From Orientallactaga sibirica (Eukaryota; Chordata; Mammalia; Rodentia; Dipodidae): DNA of 64,000 nucleotides. This document shows, one piece after another, positions 53,392 through 63,735 of the stretch (the stretch's first letter is position 1; the number at the start of each line of letters is the position of its first letter). The DNA is taken from the NCBI GenBank assembly GCA_036365145.1, contig JAEOAD010002712.1, forward strand, positions 2,933,001-2,997,000, written 5' to 3'. A model generated the notes under the pieces. The model saw only the letters and a program-made list of their open reading frames with translations, ran no database searches and was not told where the DNA came from. A program made the position numbers and the translations under genes.

Positions 53392-53490
53392 TTATAATTC
53401 TGTTGAGTGCTCAGGACTACAGAAGTCATCTTGAGACTTTCTATGAAAGTACGTGCAGATCTTCCTCATGGAGCTGGGAGTAATGGTGAC
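53392..53490 (-). CDS. DTL: DTL last coding exon: C-terminal PIP box and stop
   Basis: The acceptor TTTCTTCTAG precedes GTCACC at 53490. Thirty-two residues (beginning VTITPSSMRK, ending PEHSTEL) end at TAA 53392-53394. Residues 8-15 (53446-53469) read MRKICTYF, the PCNA-interacting motif at the CDT2 C-terminus, followed by basic HRK. In the family this motif tethers the ligase to PCNA. The Thr-Pro just before it (residues 4-5) is a conserved CDK-type site. The exon is nearly invariant relative to human, indicating selection. Confidence 0.97.
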   Translation of the reverse strand, partial: VTITPSSMRKICTYFHRKSQDDFCSPEHSTEL

Positions 53491-56400
53491 CTAGAAGAAA
53501 GTTTACATTTCAGAGATTTCCCATTCCAAGCTGTCAGTAACTTAGATCATTTTTGTCAGCCAGCTCTCAGTCCCCAACTTACTTTCTCTCTCTCCCTCCT
53601 TCCCTCCCCTTCTTCTTCTCTTTTTCAAGGTAGGGTCTCACTCTAGCTCAGGTTGACCTGAAACTCACTATGTAGTCCCAGGGTGGCCTCGAACTCATAG
53701 CGATCCTCCTACCTCTGCCTCCCAAGTGCTGGAATTAAAGGCATGTGCCACCATGCCCACCTTTCCTTCCTTTTCTTTCCCCTCTCTCTTCCTACCTACC
53801 TACCTACCTACCTACCTGAGACAGAGTGAGTATGGGTGCACCAGAGCCTCCAGCCACTGCAAATTAACTCCAGACACATGCCCCACTTTGTGCATCTGGC
53901 TTTATGTGGTTACTAGGGAGTTGAATCTGGGCTATCAGGCTTTGCAAACAAGAGACCCTGTACTGCACCGCTATGTATTAAAATAATATTAATAATAAAA
54001 AGATAGGGCTTCATGTAGGACAGGCTGGCCTCAAACTCCATGTGTAGCTGAGGAGTTTGAACTTCTGTCCTGCCTCCACCTCCCAAGTGTTCAAATTATA
54101 GGCCGCCATGCCTGGTGTGGTGATGGGAAATTGGCTCAGGGCTTTATGCTTGCTAGGCAAGCAATCTACCAAAGAGCCATACATTCTCAGCTCCCCAAAT
54201 ATATATATATTTGGAAATGTCTCATTTGGCTGATTCATAATGGAATAGTATAGTTACTATTCAAGAAAGATACTTTTCTTATAAACTGAAATACTCCTAA
54301 ATAAAACCAGAGGCTCTCTTCTAAAATAAACAAATCAGTGTCCTCCATGTATAAACCAGACACACATTATTATTATTATTATTTGGTTTTTCAAGGTAGG
54401 GTCTCGCTTTAGTCCAGGCTGACCTGGAATTCACTATGTAGTCTCAGGGTAGCCTCAAACTTGTGGTGATCTTCCTACCTCTGCCTTCCAGGTGCTGGGA
54501 TTAAAGGAGTGTGCCACCACGCCCGGTCAGACATTATCTTTATATAAGGAAACATTTTCTTTTAAAGAAATTTTAGCTAGGTGTGGTGGTACACCCCCAA
54601 AATCCCAGCACTTAGGAGGCGGAGGAAGATCCTCAGTTTAAGGCCAGTCTGGGCTAATAGTGAGACCCTGCCTCTAAACAAAAAGTAAAAAATAAAAAGA
54701 ATAAAAAATTAAAGACTGGCACACTTTTAATTTTTATTTATTTATTTTTATTTTTTCAAGGTAGGGTCTTGCTCTAGCTCAGGCTAACCTGGACTGGAAT
54801 TCACTATGTAGTCTCAGGCTGGCCTTGAACTTATGACCGTTTTAAGTTTTTTTTTTTCCTTCCCATTTCTGCAGCAAAATCTAAGTTCAGTTTGTGTAGT
54901 AAAGAGCCTTTAAAATATTTTTAGTATCTTTTCCCTAAAATTATGGGCTAGGTTCAGGACAGCAGGTAGAGGATATGAGCATTATAACTGTCCTAAGGCT
55001 GCCCAGCTTCACCCTCTTCTGGACTGGACTTCAGTCATCTCAGCCTCCTTAGTTCACAAGAGCTACTGTGGATGTGGACACTTCTAAACTCCCCTTACTT
55101 CATGTGCACACGCATGGGCAGAAGCTCTCTATTCTTCCTGCTGGCACCATGGTTCATGCAATGCTCAGTTACTTCTGCCTCCATCATTATAATAAGAAAC
55201 TTTCCTGACAGCAATATCTCATACTGACATCATCTAATTTAAATGTCATGTGACTCTCCAAAAAAGTAAAACCACACAGAATTGCAGAATGTTTACAAGA
55301 GCAGATAGAAGTGCTAATAATATTGGTGGGCAGGGCAGTTGAGACTGGAGAAAAGCTGTAAACAATCTAGGATTATATATTTTCATTGTTTTGAAGCATC
55401 TAAGCTTTTAAGTCATCATGAAATATAATTATAAACTAAAAATCTACTTATGGATGTGGATAACTTCCCCCAAAACAACAGCTTTATGTAGTCAAACAAA
55501 CAAATGTCTTATTGTTTGCCAGCAGAGATTTTAGTGTGAGAGGCTTTAGTGAATGAATCAAGCAAGACTGAGTACTTTCATGAAGGGGCGTAATGGGAGA
55601 AATAGGGCTGCCCCTGCTAGGTAATATACAAGGTTACATTTGAATTTCTGACACATAATTTCCAAATGTAAACAATTACAGTATAAAATCCCTGCAAATT
55701 TCCCATTTATGTTATGTGCTAAATTTGACAAATTTAAGAATAAATACACACAACATCTATATGTGGCTCCATCTGAATCAGGAAACATACCCTCCCACCA
55801 CTGTTGACTTACCGGGCCTGGGGATGTCTTTCCGCTCTGTCTCTTAGAATTGGGTGTTTGGGATGATGGACTTCGGGGAGATGAATTCTCAGCCTTCCGT
55901 TTGGCTGCCATGGCCAACAACCAGTTTTTATTTTCTGGGGAGCTGTTCTCTTTGCCTACCACTTGGGACCCTTCTCCACAAGGCCTCAAAGGAAGAGGCA
56001 GTGCTCCACAGCTTTCTGGAGCATAAGAACTGACAGGAGAAGGAGGCTCTGAGATACTTGTACTAGCTCCTTCAATCTTGCTTGGTTTTGTAGAACCTAC
56101 AGAGTCCTTGCTAAGGTCTTCTTGGTTGCTAGCAAGGCAGCACAAATCCAAGTGCAGATTCTCAACTTGGCCATCAAGCTCAGTAACACAGTTGCAACTC
56201 TTCACACACTTTTGTTTCACATTCTCCAGACAACTTGAGTCTAGCCGCCTCTTCACTCTATTTCTAGATTCAGAACAGGCATCTGCTTGGGATGACTTCT
56301 GACTCACAGGAATGAGGGCTTTTCTTGGAGACGAGCTCTTAGTCTCAGAAGCAGGTGGAGTGATAGGTGATGAGGAAGGTGTCCGGGTCACCCAGTTTCT

Positions 56401-59400
56401 AAGTGACATCTTGAAAGACAAGAGTGGCTTAGGAGACACAGAAGATGAGGAGCCTCTTCTGCTGACTGGAGACCTGGTCTTGGCAGGAGGGGTTTTGATT
56501 GAGAACATGGGAGTATTTGAAGGAAGAGGGAGGTCTCCAGGACTGCTCGGAGCACAAGCTGCTGAGGATGGGGAGGACACCAATGGGCTGCTCTTTGTCC
56601 TGGGGGCTTTGGCGGGAGTACTCTGGCTATTCGTTACTGCTACCAAAAAATAAAGATAACGAAAATCAGAAGTGAAAACCAGCAGAAAGTCCAGGAATTC
56701 TCAAGGAAAATTATGTCTCATGTTATCTATCACCCAGAGGCTGAGTTGCCAGTAAGTAGATTATATAAATCATTTGCTTCCTGAAATGCAGTTTCTTAAC
56801 TGCCCTGTTGTAAAACATATACTTGGAAACTATAGGAAACACAAAAAGAGTCTTCCAGCTCCCAAGTAAACCACTTTAGCTTGGTTTCTACATATTATAC
56901 ACCACAACCTTCTACATAAACCAAGACCAAAGGCACACTGTCCTTAGTAATTTCTTGTCTCTTTTTTTTTTTTCCCCGAGGTAGGGTTTCGCTCTAGCCC
57001 AGGCTGACCTGGATGGAATTCACTATGTAGTTCCAGGGTGGCCTCGAACTCACAGTGATCCTCCTACCTCTGCCTCCTGAGTGCTGGGATTAAAGGCGTG
57101 CACCACCATGCCCGGCTTCTTGTCTCTATTTTTAAAAAATATTTATTTGAGCGAGAGATAGATGCATGTGTTACCTTGCACAGCTGCCTTACATGGGTCC
57201 TGGGGAATTGAACATGGGCCCTTTGGTTTCACAGACAAACACCTTAACCGCTAAGCCATCTCTCCAGCCCTCTTGTCTGTATTTTTTTTTTACTGTATAT
57301 GTTTACAAGGCACAATGCAATGATTTGATATATTTATATACCATAGAATGATTAAGTTAGTAAACATATACATCCCCTCACAATGTAACAAGAATGTTTA
57401 AAATCAGCCACCTTCTCCAGCCCTCAGTAATCACTATTTTACTGTTTCTCCAGCCCCTACATTTTTATTTTTATATAGTACCTAGATTTAAAAAAAAAAA
57501 AAAAAAAATCTCACAGAAAAGAAAAATCCCAAGAGTATAAAGAAGAAAACAGTGAAAAGTTAAAAAGGACCTCTTTAACTCTTTCTTTTTTCTTTCGTTT
57601 TTTGAGGTAGAGTCTCACTCTGGTCCAGGCTGACCTGGAATTAACTATGCATTCTCAAGGTGGCCTTGGACTCTGGGCGATCCTCCTACCTCTGTCTCCC
57701 AAGTGCTGGGATTAAAGGTGTGCGCCACCACGCCTGGCTTAACTTTTTCATTATATTTATATACTCCACAATTTCCTGCATGTTTATTATTGGCATATAC
57801 AAAGCTACAGGTCTACAATACCTTCAACAAATCCACCCAAACATTAACAGATTATACTCTGTACATGCACATATTCTGCAACTTATTCTTTTTTTCTATC
57901 TGTTCAGACAAGTACTTGCAGAAGCTTTCTGTTAAGTGTGTTACCATGGTGACCTAAAAGTTTGGTGGGACACACCACTTAGTACTTCATCTACTTATAC
58001 CTCTGCCTGAGAAGCCATGTATAAATTCTGATCACATGCAGCACAAAGTGGCTTTATTGTTCTAAAGTTATGTTAAGGGATACCATCAAGAATGTGAAAG
58101 ATGGGCTGGAGAGAGAGATGGCTTAGCCGTTAAGGAGCTTGCATGCGAAGCCTGTAAGCCAGATGCACAGTGATGCAAGCATGCAATGTCGTACATGTGC
58201 TCAAGGGGGCACACAGGCCTGGAGCGTGTTTGCAGTGGCTGACACCCATTCTTTCTCTCTCTCAAAAGAAAAAACAAAACAAAAAAAAAAAGGTGAAAGA
58301 TAACCTAACCTACTGGAGAAAATACTTGCAAATCATTATATGACATGGGACTTAAATCTAGTACATAAACAATACAACCCTGCAATAATAAGACAAAGCC
58401 ACAAATGAAAATATGGGCAAAAGATCTGTGTGCAGCCACTTTACCAAAGACAATATTTAAATGGTCAATAAGCGTCCTCATGCTTGTGCAACAAGCCTTA
58501 CTCACTGAACCACATCCTGGCCCAGCAGTTTTATTCTTTTATTCATTCAAACCATTTATTCTATGGCCTTCTTTCATATGTTAACTTCCATCACCCCACT
58601 TTCACCATCTATTTACCTAGGATCTTTTAGCACTCCAATTCCAATAAATAACCTTCATCCCCAGGGCTCTTCAATCCACTGATAGTATTACTTTTGTGCT
58701 CTTCCTATTTTCAATTCCCCCTTTCCATGATAAATTCAAATAAGTTGCTATACTCATCTTCTCATGTCACCCCAAACTTCCTTGCTCATTTTGTACTTGC
58801 TTTGCTAAACAACTCCCTTATTAAATTCACCTTTTTTGTATATAAACAACAAACAACCATGAACACTTGCTTCCAATTAATGACTGTTAGCCTCAAACTG
58901 ACTCTTACTGTCCAATAATTCCACTTTCTTGGTCTACGTTGTTTATTCCCTAAATATCTTTCAGATGTCCTCATCTCCTCAATCTCTGCCATGCCTCCCT
59001 TATTTAATGACTACAATTCCTGTTCCTAACAGTCAGACCCAGAGAAAACTGCCACATGTACTCCCACCTGTACTGTTATAAATCCTACCAAATTTAACCC
59101 CACTTCTTACAGAAAGAACTCCACACTTTTTTCCTTTATAGCAAAACTTGACAGAGCTGCTGATACTGTCTCTAAGCCACTCCCAAGGTGACTACTATCT
59201 ACCCAAACTGCAAAGTCCAAAGGTCGATCTTTAGACCTCATTTTTTTTTTTTTTTCTGGTAGTGTAGGATCACCTAGTTAAATTCATACCTTTCTTTCAT
59301 TTACTTAGTTTCCAGGCAAGCATTCCCCTGGGCCTTTTCTTTCTTCTTGTCTAACAGGCTGTAGTAGTATTTGTCATCTCCCCCCAAAAATAAACAGTGA

Positions 59401-59766
59401 AGTTGTTTAAAGGCTCAGATCCCTGCTTTATTCTCTTTTCTACCTATAGCTACGATCACCTATATCATAACAAACCCCAGTTGTACAGCTCCAGCCTCGA
59501 ACTGCATCTATCTCCCTTAAGATGTGTGAGATCGTGACACACAGCACCTATTGGTACTCCAGCTCCCTCCCATTAGGTTAAGGCAACTATACCCCACCCA
59601 TTAACTTCTAAGCCCCAAACCCTGAGATTATTCTTGATAACTCCCTTTTACATACCACATGGGATCCCATGGCATATTCTGCAGGCTCTATCTTATAAAT
59701 ACACTGAAAATTTAATTACTTCAACTTGTAATTTTGATTAAAAAAGATCCTGAGGATTTTTCAAAT

Positions 59767-59826
<60 letters not shown>

Positions 59827-61025
59827 GAGAAAGAGGCAGATACAGAGAAAGAGAATGGGCACACCAGGGCCTCTAGCCACTACAAATAAACTCCAGATGC
59901 ATCTGCCTCCTTATCCATCTGGCTTACGTGGGTCCTGGGGAATCGAACCTGGGTCCTTAGGCTTTGCAGGCAAACACCTTAACCGCTAAGCCATTTCCCC
60001 AGCCCAAGATCTTGAGGACTATTTTAAGAAAATAATTTTCAGATCCTGATATCTCATTTTATTAATTTTTTTGTTGTTTTGTGTTTGTTTTCTTGAGTCA
60101 GGGTTTCACTAGGCTAGCCCAAGATGGTCTCAAATTCACAATCCTCTTGCCTCAGCCTCCTAAGTAACTAGATTACAGGCATGTACCACTTTGCTAACTT
60201 CTATGTGTTACCAGTCTGGTCCAAGTTACCATCTGCACTACTACCAGGATTATTTCAATGGCTTTTAAAATTAGCTTCCTGATTTTTTTTAAAACCATTA
60301 TTCTCTCCTTTGTCACTTATCCTCAACATAGTACCAAGAACAATCATGTTAAAAGTCAAACCATGACATTTCCCAGCTCAAAATCCTGTTGGCTTTTCAC
60401 GCTCAGAATAAAAGCAAGGTCACGGAAGAACTCCAGGGCCTTTTCCTTGCTATGCTGACTACCTGAGACATTCTTCAAAACCTCCAAGCAGCTCACTCAC
60501 TCTTTCACTGAGGTCTCCCTGCTTACCTAATCGAAACATTTAGCAACATTTCAGTCTTCCTTTCCACTTTCCAAAGCACTTACTGTTATTTAAGTGGCAT
60601 TTTGTTCCTCTCTTAGCTGTTGCTACTTACACTCATCTCTAAGCTCTGTTTAGATCTTGGGGATTTTTTATTCTTTTCATTGCTGAACAAAACCAGTCAA
60701 GGAAATATGGTGCCCAGTAGATGGATGTTCAGTAAATCCACCACTGACTCAATTGCCTTGTGTAAATGATAAACAGCATGCTAGTGTTTTTATTTAAAAA
60801 CAAACTAAAACAAGAATAAAGCTAGTTTCCCACAGTACACTGCAGGACTAAACCAGTGACGCAATAAGGTAGACAATATATGACATCCTTACCTAGGCCA
60901 GCTCTTGTCTCTTTTTTCTTCTGAATGGTCCAACCCACTATGGAATTTTTATCTCCTGGTTTCTCCTCTAAGCCTCTATTCAAGCGCCAGACTTTCAGTG
61001 TGTTGTCATCAGAGCAGGTGGCAAT
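53392..61025 (-). CDS. DTL: DTL (CDT2) E3 ligase substrate receptor, last three coding exons
   Basis: DTL is the WD40 substrate receptor of the CUL4-DDB1 ubiquitin ligase; it acts in the nucleus on substrates bound to DNA-loaded PCNA (CDT1, p21, SET8). The window holds exons 60893-61025, 55813-56639 and 53392-53490, joined in frame (44 codons plus 1 base; 827 bases; 33 codons with stop) with canonical GT/AG borders. Together they encode about 352 residues of a protein that is about 730 long in human. The N-terminal start and most WD repeats lie upstream, beyond the window. Identity with mammalian CDT2 is unmistakable in KENSSPENKNWLLAMAAKRK and the C-terminal PIP box. No inactivating change was seen in these exons. 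Confidence 0.97.
53625..53758 (-). mobile_element. B1 SINE in DTL intron
   Basis: TTTTCAAGGTAGGGTCTCAC to GCCACCATGCCCACC. Confidence 0.9.
53790..53817. repeat. (CTAC)n microsatellite
   Basis: About six CTAC units after CCTCTCTCTT, in the tail of the following SINE. Confidence 0.9.
53818..53950 (-). mobile_element. tRNA-derived SINE, head missing
   Basis: GAGACAGAGTGAGTATGGGT to GCTATCAGGCTTTGCAAACA; it stops before the usual CCATCTCTCCAGCC. Confidence 0.8.
54000..54115 (-). mobile_element. Diverged B1 SINE
   Basis: ATAGGGCTTCATGTAGGACA through TGCCTCCACCTCCCAAGTGT; old. Confidence 0.55.
54375..54528 (-). mobile_element. B1 SINE
   Basis: (ATT)n lead, TGGTTTTTCAAGGTAGGGTC to GCCACCACGCCCGGTC; CAGACA(C)ACATTAT/CAGACATTAT flanks. 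Confidence 0.9.
54565..54695 (+). mobile_element. Diverged B1 SINE
   Basis: TTAGCTAGGTGTGGTGGTAC to TGAGACCCTGCCTCTAAACA. Confidence 0.8.
54740..54835 (-). mobile_element. Truncated B1 SINE
   Basis: TTTTTTCAAGGTAGGGTCTT to GCTGGCCTTGAACTTATGAC. Confidence 0.85.
55813..56639 (-). CDS. DTL: DTL penultimate coding exon: Ser/Pro-rich regulatory tail
   Basis: Encodes about 275 residues of the disordered C-terminal half. Landmarks in order: SQSTPAKAPR, an SSPSS block, LPLPSNTP, RRGSSSSVSPKP, RNWVTRTPSSS then ITPPASE, KALIPVSQKSSQAD, basic RVKRRLDSS, a cysteine cluster KCVKSCNC, then KENSSPENKNWLL and KRKAENSSPRSPS. Many Ser-Pro and Thr-Pro sites fit the known CDK control of CDT2. The donor CCG|GTAAGT at 55812 leaves phase 0. 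The acceptor is a tandem TAG-CAG: TAG gives an exon starting at 56639, CAG one at 56636; both keep frame, differing by one alanine. Compared with human, one or two residues are missing at this junction. Confidence 0.96.
56965..57117 (-). mobile_element. B1 SINE in DTL intron
   Basis: CCCCGAGGTAGGGTTTCGCT to CACCACCATGCCCGGC; 'GGATG' insertion shared with 22012-22166. Confidence 0.9.
57127..57272 (-). mobile_element. tRNA-derived SINE, internally deleted
   Basis: TTTTTAAAAAATATTTATTT, GAGCGAGAGATAGATGCATG (body deletion) to CCATCTCTCCAGCCC; TCTTGTCT(C/G)TATTTTT flanks are the target-site duplication. Confidence 0.95.
57283..57470 (-). mobile_element. Ancient L1 3' UTR fragment
   Basis: TGATTTGATATATTTATATA, AGAATGATTAAGTTAGTAAA and CATACATCCCCTCACAATGT match old mammalian L1 3' sequences in antisense. 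Confidence 0.6.
57590..57742 (-). mobile_element. B1 SINE
   Basis: TTTCGTTTTTTGAGGTAGAG to GCGCCACCACGCCTGGC; TTTAACT flanks. Confidence 0.9.
58104..58300 (+). mobile_element. tRNA-derived SINE, internally deleted
   Basis: GGGCTGGAGAGAGAGATGGC; the B-box region is lost (GCCTGTAAGCCAGATGCACA). (A)GGTGAAAGAT / TGTGAAAGAT flanks. Confidence 0.85.
58301..59139. other. Unassigned AT-rich intron sequence
   Basis: Pyrimidine-rich on the plus strand. Possibly a further eroded LINE (LINE-2 or L1M), but no confident match. Confidence 0.35.
59763..60005 (-). mobile_element. tRNA-derived SINE with (ATTT)n expansion, inside L2
   Basis: About sixteen TTTA units, AAGAGAAAGAGGCAGATACA, to GCCATTTCCCCAGCCC; AAGATC(C/T)TGAGGA flanks are the target-site duplication. 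Confidence 0.95.
60065..60195 (-). mobile_element. Old B1-like SINE inside L2
   Basis: TTTTTGTTGTTTTGTGTTTG, TTGAGTCAGGGTTTCACTAG, TTGCCTCAGCCTCCTAAGTA. Confidence 0.65.
60893..61025 (-). CDS. DTL: DTL exon: last WD40 repeat and start of tail
   Basis: Acceptor TTAG at 61026-61029, then ATTGCC; 44 codons plus one base to a GTAAGG donor. It reads IATCSDDNTLKVWRLNRGLE and on through EEKPGDK to KKKETRAGL. The first part is the final strand set of the seventh WD40 blade (S-D-D-N-T-x-K-x-W-R pattern), which closes the propeller that docks on DDB1. The remainder begins the disordered tail. Against human, one glycine is missing in the EKPGGDK stretch and several tail residues differ, while the WD part is almost unchanged. 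Confidence 0.96.
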
Positions 61026-61984
61026 CTAAGAACCAAGAAGAGAATGATGACATTTCAAAGAGTCACAACATAGGAAAAATGGTATCTAGAATCATACTTT
61101 CATTTCTTGCTTTAGGGAATCATTGCGGATTCCCAGACTCTAGTTCTGCTGAGACTTATTACCAGAATTTCTCACCTAAAAGTTCTATGCTTACAGGCTC
61201 ATTCTGTTTACTCAAGAAGCTGGGCAACTAGTAACTTTACCACTTCCTGTAGAACTGTTACTTATGTAACTATAAGGACACCCTTAATAAGCCCTTTTTT
61301 GCTAAATATCCATCACTGTACATCAACTTTTGAGTTCTGCATGCTCCACCTTATTGCTAATATAATGGGATAATGTCCAAGATCAGACTCAGCCTGGGAC
61401 TCTAGTAGTCCATGACAAGGACAATGGAGCCATTTCTTTGAGATTCTTTTTCAGATAGGTAAAGGAGCAATGTGGGAAAACAACAAGTTCACTTGGCTGA
61501 AAAAAAGTTAAAAATAACCTTTGCCCCTTTAAAAATATTTGACCATTCCTGATCTTGGTCCCGCGCCTTTTATGGCAGAGAAAGTCCAGCTTGAAGAGTT
61601 TGTGGCAAATGGCCACTGGTACCAGAGCTGTTCCCCAGCATCTGTTTATATAACTTCTCTATTTCAGTCACTAAAGAGAGGGAAAAAAAGAACACCCGTT
61701 CTTTTAAGTCTTGGCCCCCAAGAGACCGGCAACTTTTTCCTTCCCTTACTGGGAGGCCAAAAGAAGACACATATTTAACTTCGCAACAAGAAATGTTTGC
61801 AAGCCCACAATGGCTCTACTGTGATAATAATAATTAAAATAAAAAAGCCTTGAACTCAAAATAATATCATCTGCAAAATGGGAATAGTTACACTTGCCCA
61901 AAGTAAATGGCAAAGCTAGCATTTAAATTCATATTTCGCCTGTTCTAGGAGTCAGTCTTTTAGCTTCTGAACATTTCTTTAAAT

Positions 61985-62175
61985 GTTTTTAGTTTTTAAT
62001 TTATTTATTGAGAGAGAGAATGGGCACACCAGGGCCTTCAACTACTGCAAACAAACTCCAGACACATACAACACCTTGTGCATCTGGCTTACGTGGTGGG
62101 TCCTGGGGAATTGAACCTGGGTCCTTTGGCTTTGTAGGCAAGTGCTTTAACTGCTAAGCCATCTCTCCAGCCTCC
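61985..62175 (-). mobile_element. tRNA-derived SINE in DTL intron
   Basis: TTTTTAGTTTTTAATTTATT to CCATCTCTCCAGCC. Confidence 0.9.
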
Positions 62176-62426
62176 CCCTCCCCACAAAAAAATTTAAAGA
62201 ACTTAAAAAAGTGTTCCCTAGATTAGTGCAGTGACCAGTTTTGCCATCTTTGAATCCTCTCTTATAGGAAATGTGAATGATAGACAATGGCTAGAAAAAG
62301 GGAACATAATAAAACAATTAAAGTTATTCACCTGAGTAAGTCCACAGACATGCAGTATCGCATGTTAAAAGCAGGTATTTCATTGGAAATTACAAACTCT
62401 CAGGAAAGAAAATGCAATTGGGGAGC

Positions 62427-62550
62427 TAGGTGTGCAGGCTCACACCTTTAATCCCAGCACTGTGAAAGTGAGGTAGGAGGAGTGCTGAGTTCAAGGCTAG
62501 TCTAGAATGAGTTCCAGGTCAGCCTGGGTTAGAATGAAACCCTACTTCGG
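62427..62550 (+). mobile_element. B1 SINE, diverged
   Basis: GAGCTAGGTGTGCAGGCTCA to CCCTACTTCGGGAAAAAAGA. Confidence 0.8.
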
Positions 62551-63109
62551 GAAAAAAGAAAATATCATTGGGATGCAATCATGGGTGACTAAAGTAATGA
62601 TTTAAAAAGGTCTACAAGAGCAAGGTGCAATGATGTATGTAAATGAAAATGTCATAATGAAATTCAGTATTTTGTTAGACAGGTAATGAAAAGGTTTACC
62701 ATGAAGCCAGCCAAAGAAATGCTAATAGGGATCTTTAAAAATTCCACAGAAAATTCACAGCAGTACTCAAAGATAGCAAGGATTCCACAAATAGACTGAC
62801 ATTGGGAAGTTTCTAGAAGATTAAAAAAAAAATACCCAGAACAACATATGCAACAAAATCTCATACACAATAGGAAATACTACTACAGAAATGAGATTTT
62901 GCGTAGAACACAGAATAATCCAAAGATTAGAAGCAACGGAGTGGCAAAATGAACAGAAGTTGGAGTACCGTTAAATGAAATGCCTATAAATTCATGTAGC
63001 TTGTGCTTATGATCTTTTTACATTTTAGGTTTGTTATTGTTACTTTAACTATCACATAATACATTCACTATAAAAATAAAAGGTAGGTTATCTCTTATAG
63101 ATTTTCTAA

Positions 63110-63418
63110 GACATCTGAGAACTTCTTTGCAGTTTATTTTGTGTGCATTATGTATGGGTTCCTGTATCCCATGACATACAACCTCATACCTTGTTTGAGA
63201 TAGGGTCTGTCTTGCTTGTCACTGCAAATGACAGACCAGCTGACCTGTCAGCTTTGGCATTCTTGTGACTCTGCCTCCCTCAGCTGTGAGAGCATTGGGA
63301 TTACAGACATGTGTGCTACTAGCGTCCAGCTTCACGTGGGTTCTAGGAATCCAAACGCAGGCTATCAGGCTTGCATAGCAAGCTCTTTTAACCACGGAGC
63401 CATCTCTTCAACCCCTTC
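63110..63418 (-). mobile_element. B4-like SINE, diverged
   Basis: TTGTTTGAGATAGGGTCTGT, GCATTGGGATTACAGACATG, TTCACGTGGGTTCTAGGAAT, GGAGCCATCTCTTCAACCCC; same order as 38600-38945. Confidence 0.65.
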
Positions 63419-63536
63419 TTATATAGTTTAGCCACAGGGAATCTAACATGCTAAGACTTTACAGCACTGTTATATCAGTCATGTGTGAAAACCCAAACTG
63501 GACTGTGAAGAATGCTACCTTTAAGGACTATCTCGG

Positions 63537-63735
63537 GCTGAAGAGATGCTCAGCAATTAAGGCACTTGCCTGCAAAGCTTAACCTTCCCCCACCCCCGGG
63601 TTTGATTACCCATTATCCAAGTAAAGCCAGAGGCACAAGATTGTGCATGCATCTAGAGTCCGTCTGCAGTGGCTGGAGGTCCTGGTATGCCCATTCTCTC
63701 AATCCGCCTCTCTCTTAAATAAATAAACAAGACTA
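63537..63735 (+). mobile_element. tRNA-derived SINE
   Basis: GGGCTGAAGAGATGCTCAGC to CTTAAATAAATAAACAAGAC. Confidence 0.9.

Larger units (their letters stand above)
53491..55812 (-). other. DTL: DTL last intron
   Basis: GTAAGT donor at 55807-55812, TAG acceptor at 53491-53493. It holds B1s at 53625, 54000, 54375, 54565 and 54740, a tRNA-SINE remnant at 53818 and about 1 kb (54840-55800) without recognised repeats. One open frame runs through the donor into the intron up to 55558 and should not be taken as coding. Confidence 0.9.
59140..60755 (+). mobile_element. LINE-2 (L2) remnant, antisense to DTL
   Basis: Several blocks follow L2 order in sense orientation: GTGACTACTATCTACCCAAA ... GCAAAGTCCAAAGGTCGATC (59195-59230), GGCTCAGATCCCTGCTTTAT (59412), ATTCTTGATAACTCCCTTTT (59630), CTGGTCCAAGTTACCATCTG (60217), TTCCCAGCTCAAAATCCTGT (60370), and a 3' end GGTGCCCAGTAGATGGATGT then TCAGTAAATCCA (60708-60740). 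L2 was active early in mammalian history, so this is old. A tRNA-SINE and a B1-like SINE interrupt it. No open frame remains. Confidence 0.8.
56640..60892 (-). other. DTL: DTL intron upstream of the penultimate exon
   Basis: GTAAGG donor at 60887-60892, TAG(CAG) acceptor at 56640. Contains SINEs, an old L1 piece (57283-57470) and a large antisense LINE-2 (59140-60755). No extra exon was recognised; 58301-59140 is unassigned AT-rich sequence. Confidence 0.9.

Noticed and set aside
55558..55812. C-terminal 85 residues of the long DTL frame
   Set aside because: They lie past a canonical GTAAGT donor; the true C-terminus is encoded at 53392-53490 and matches the CDT2 family.
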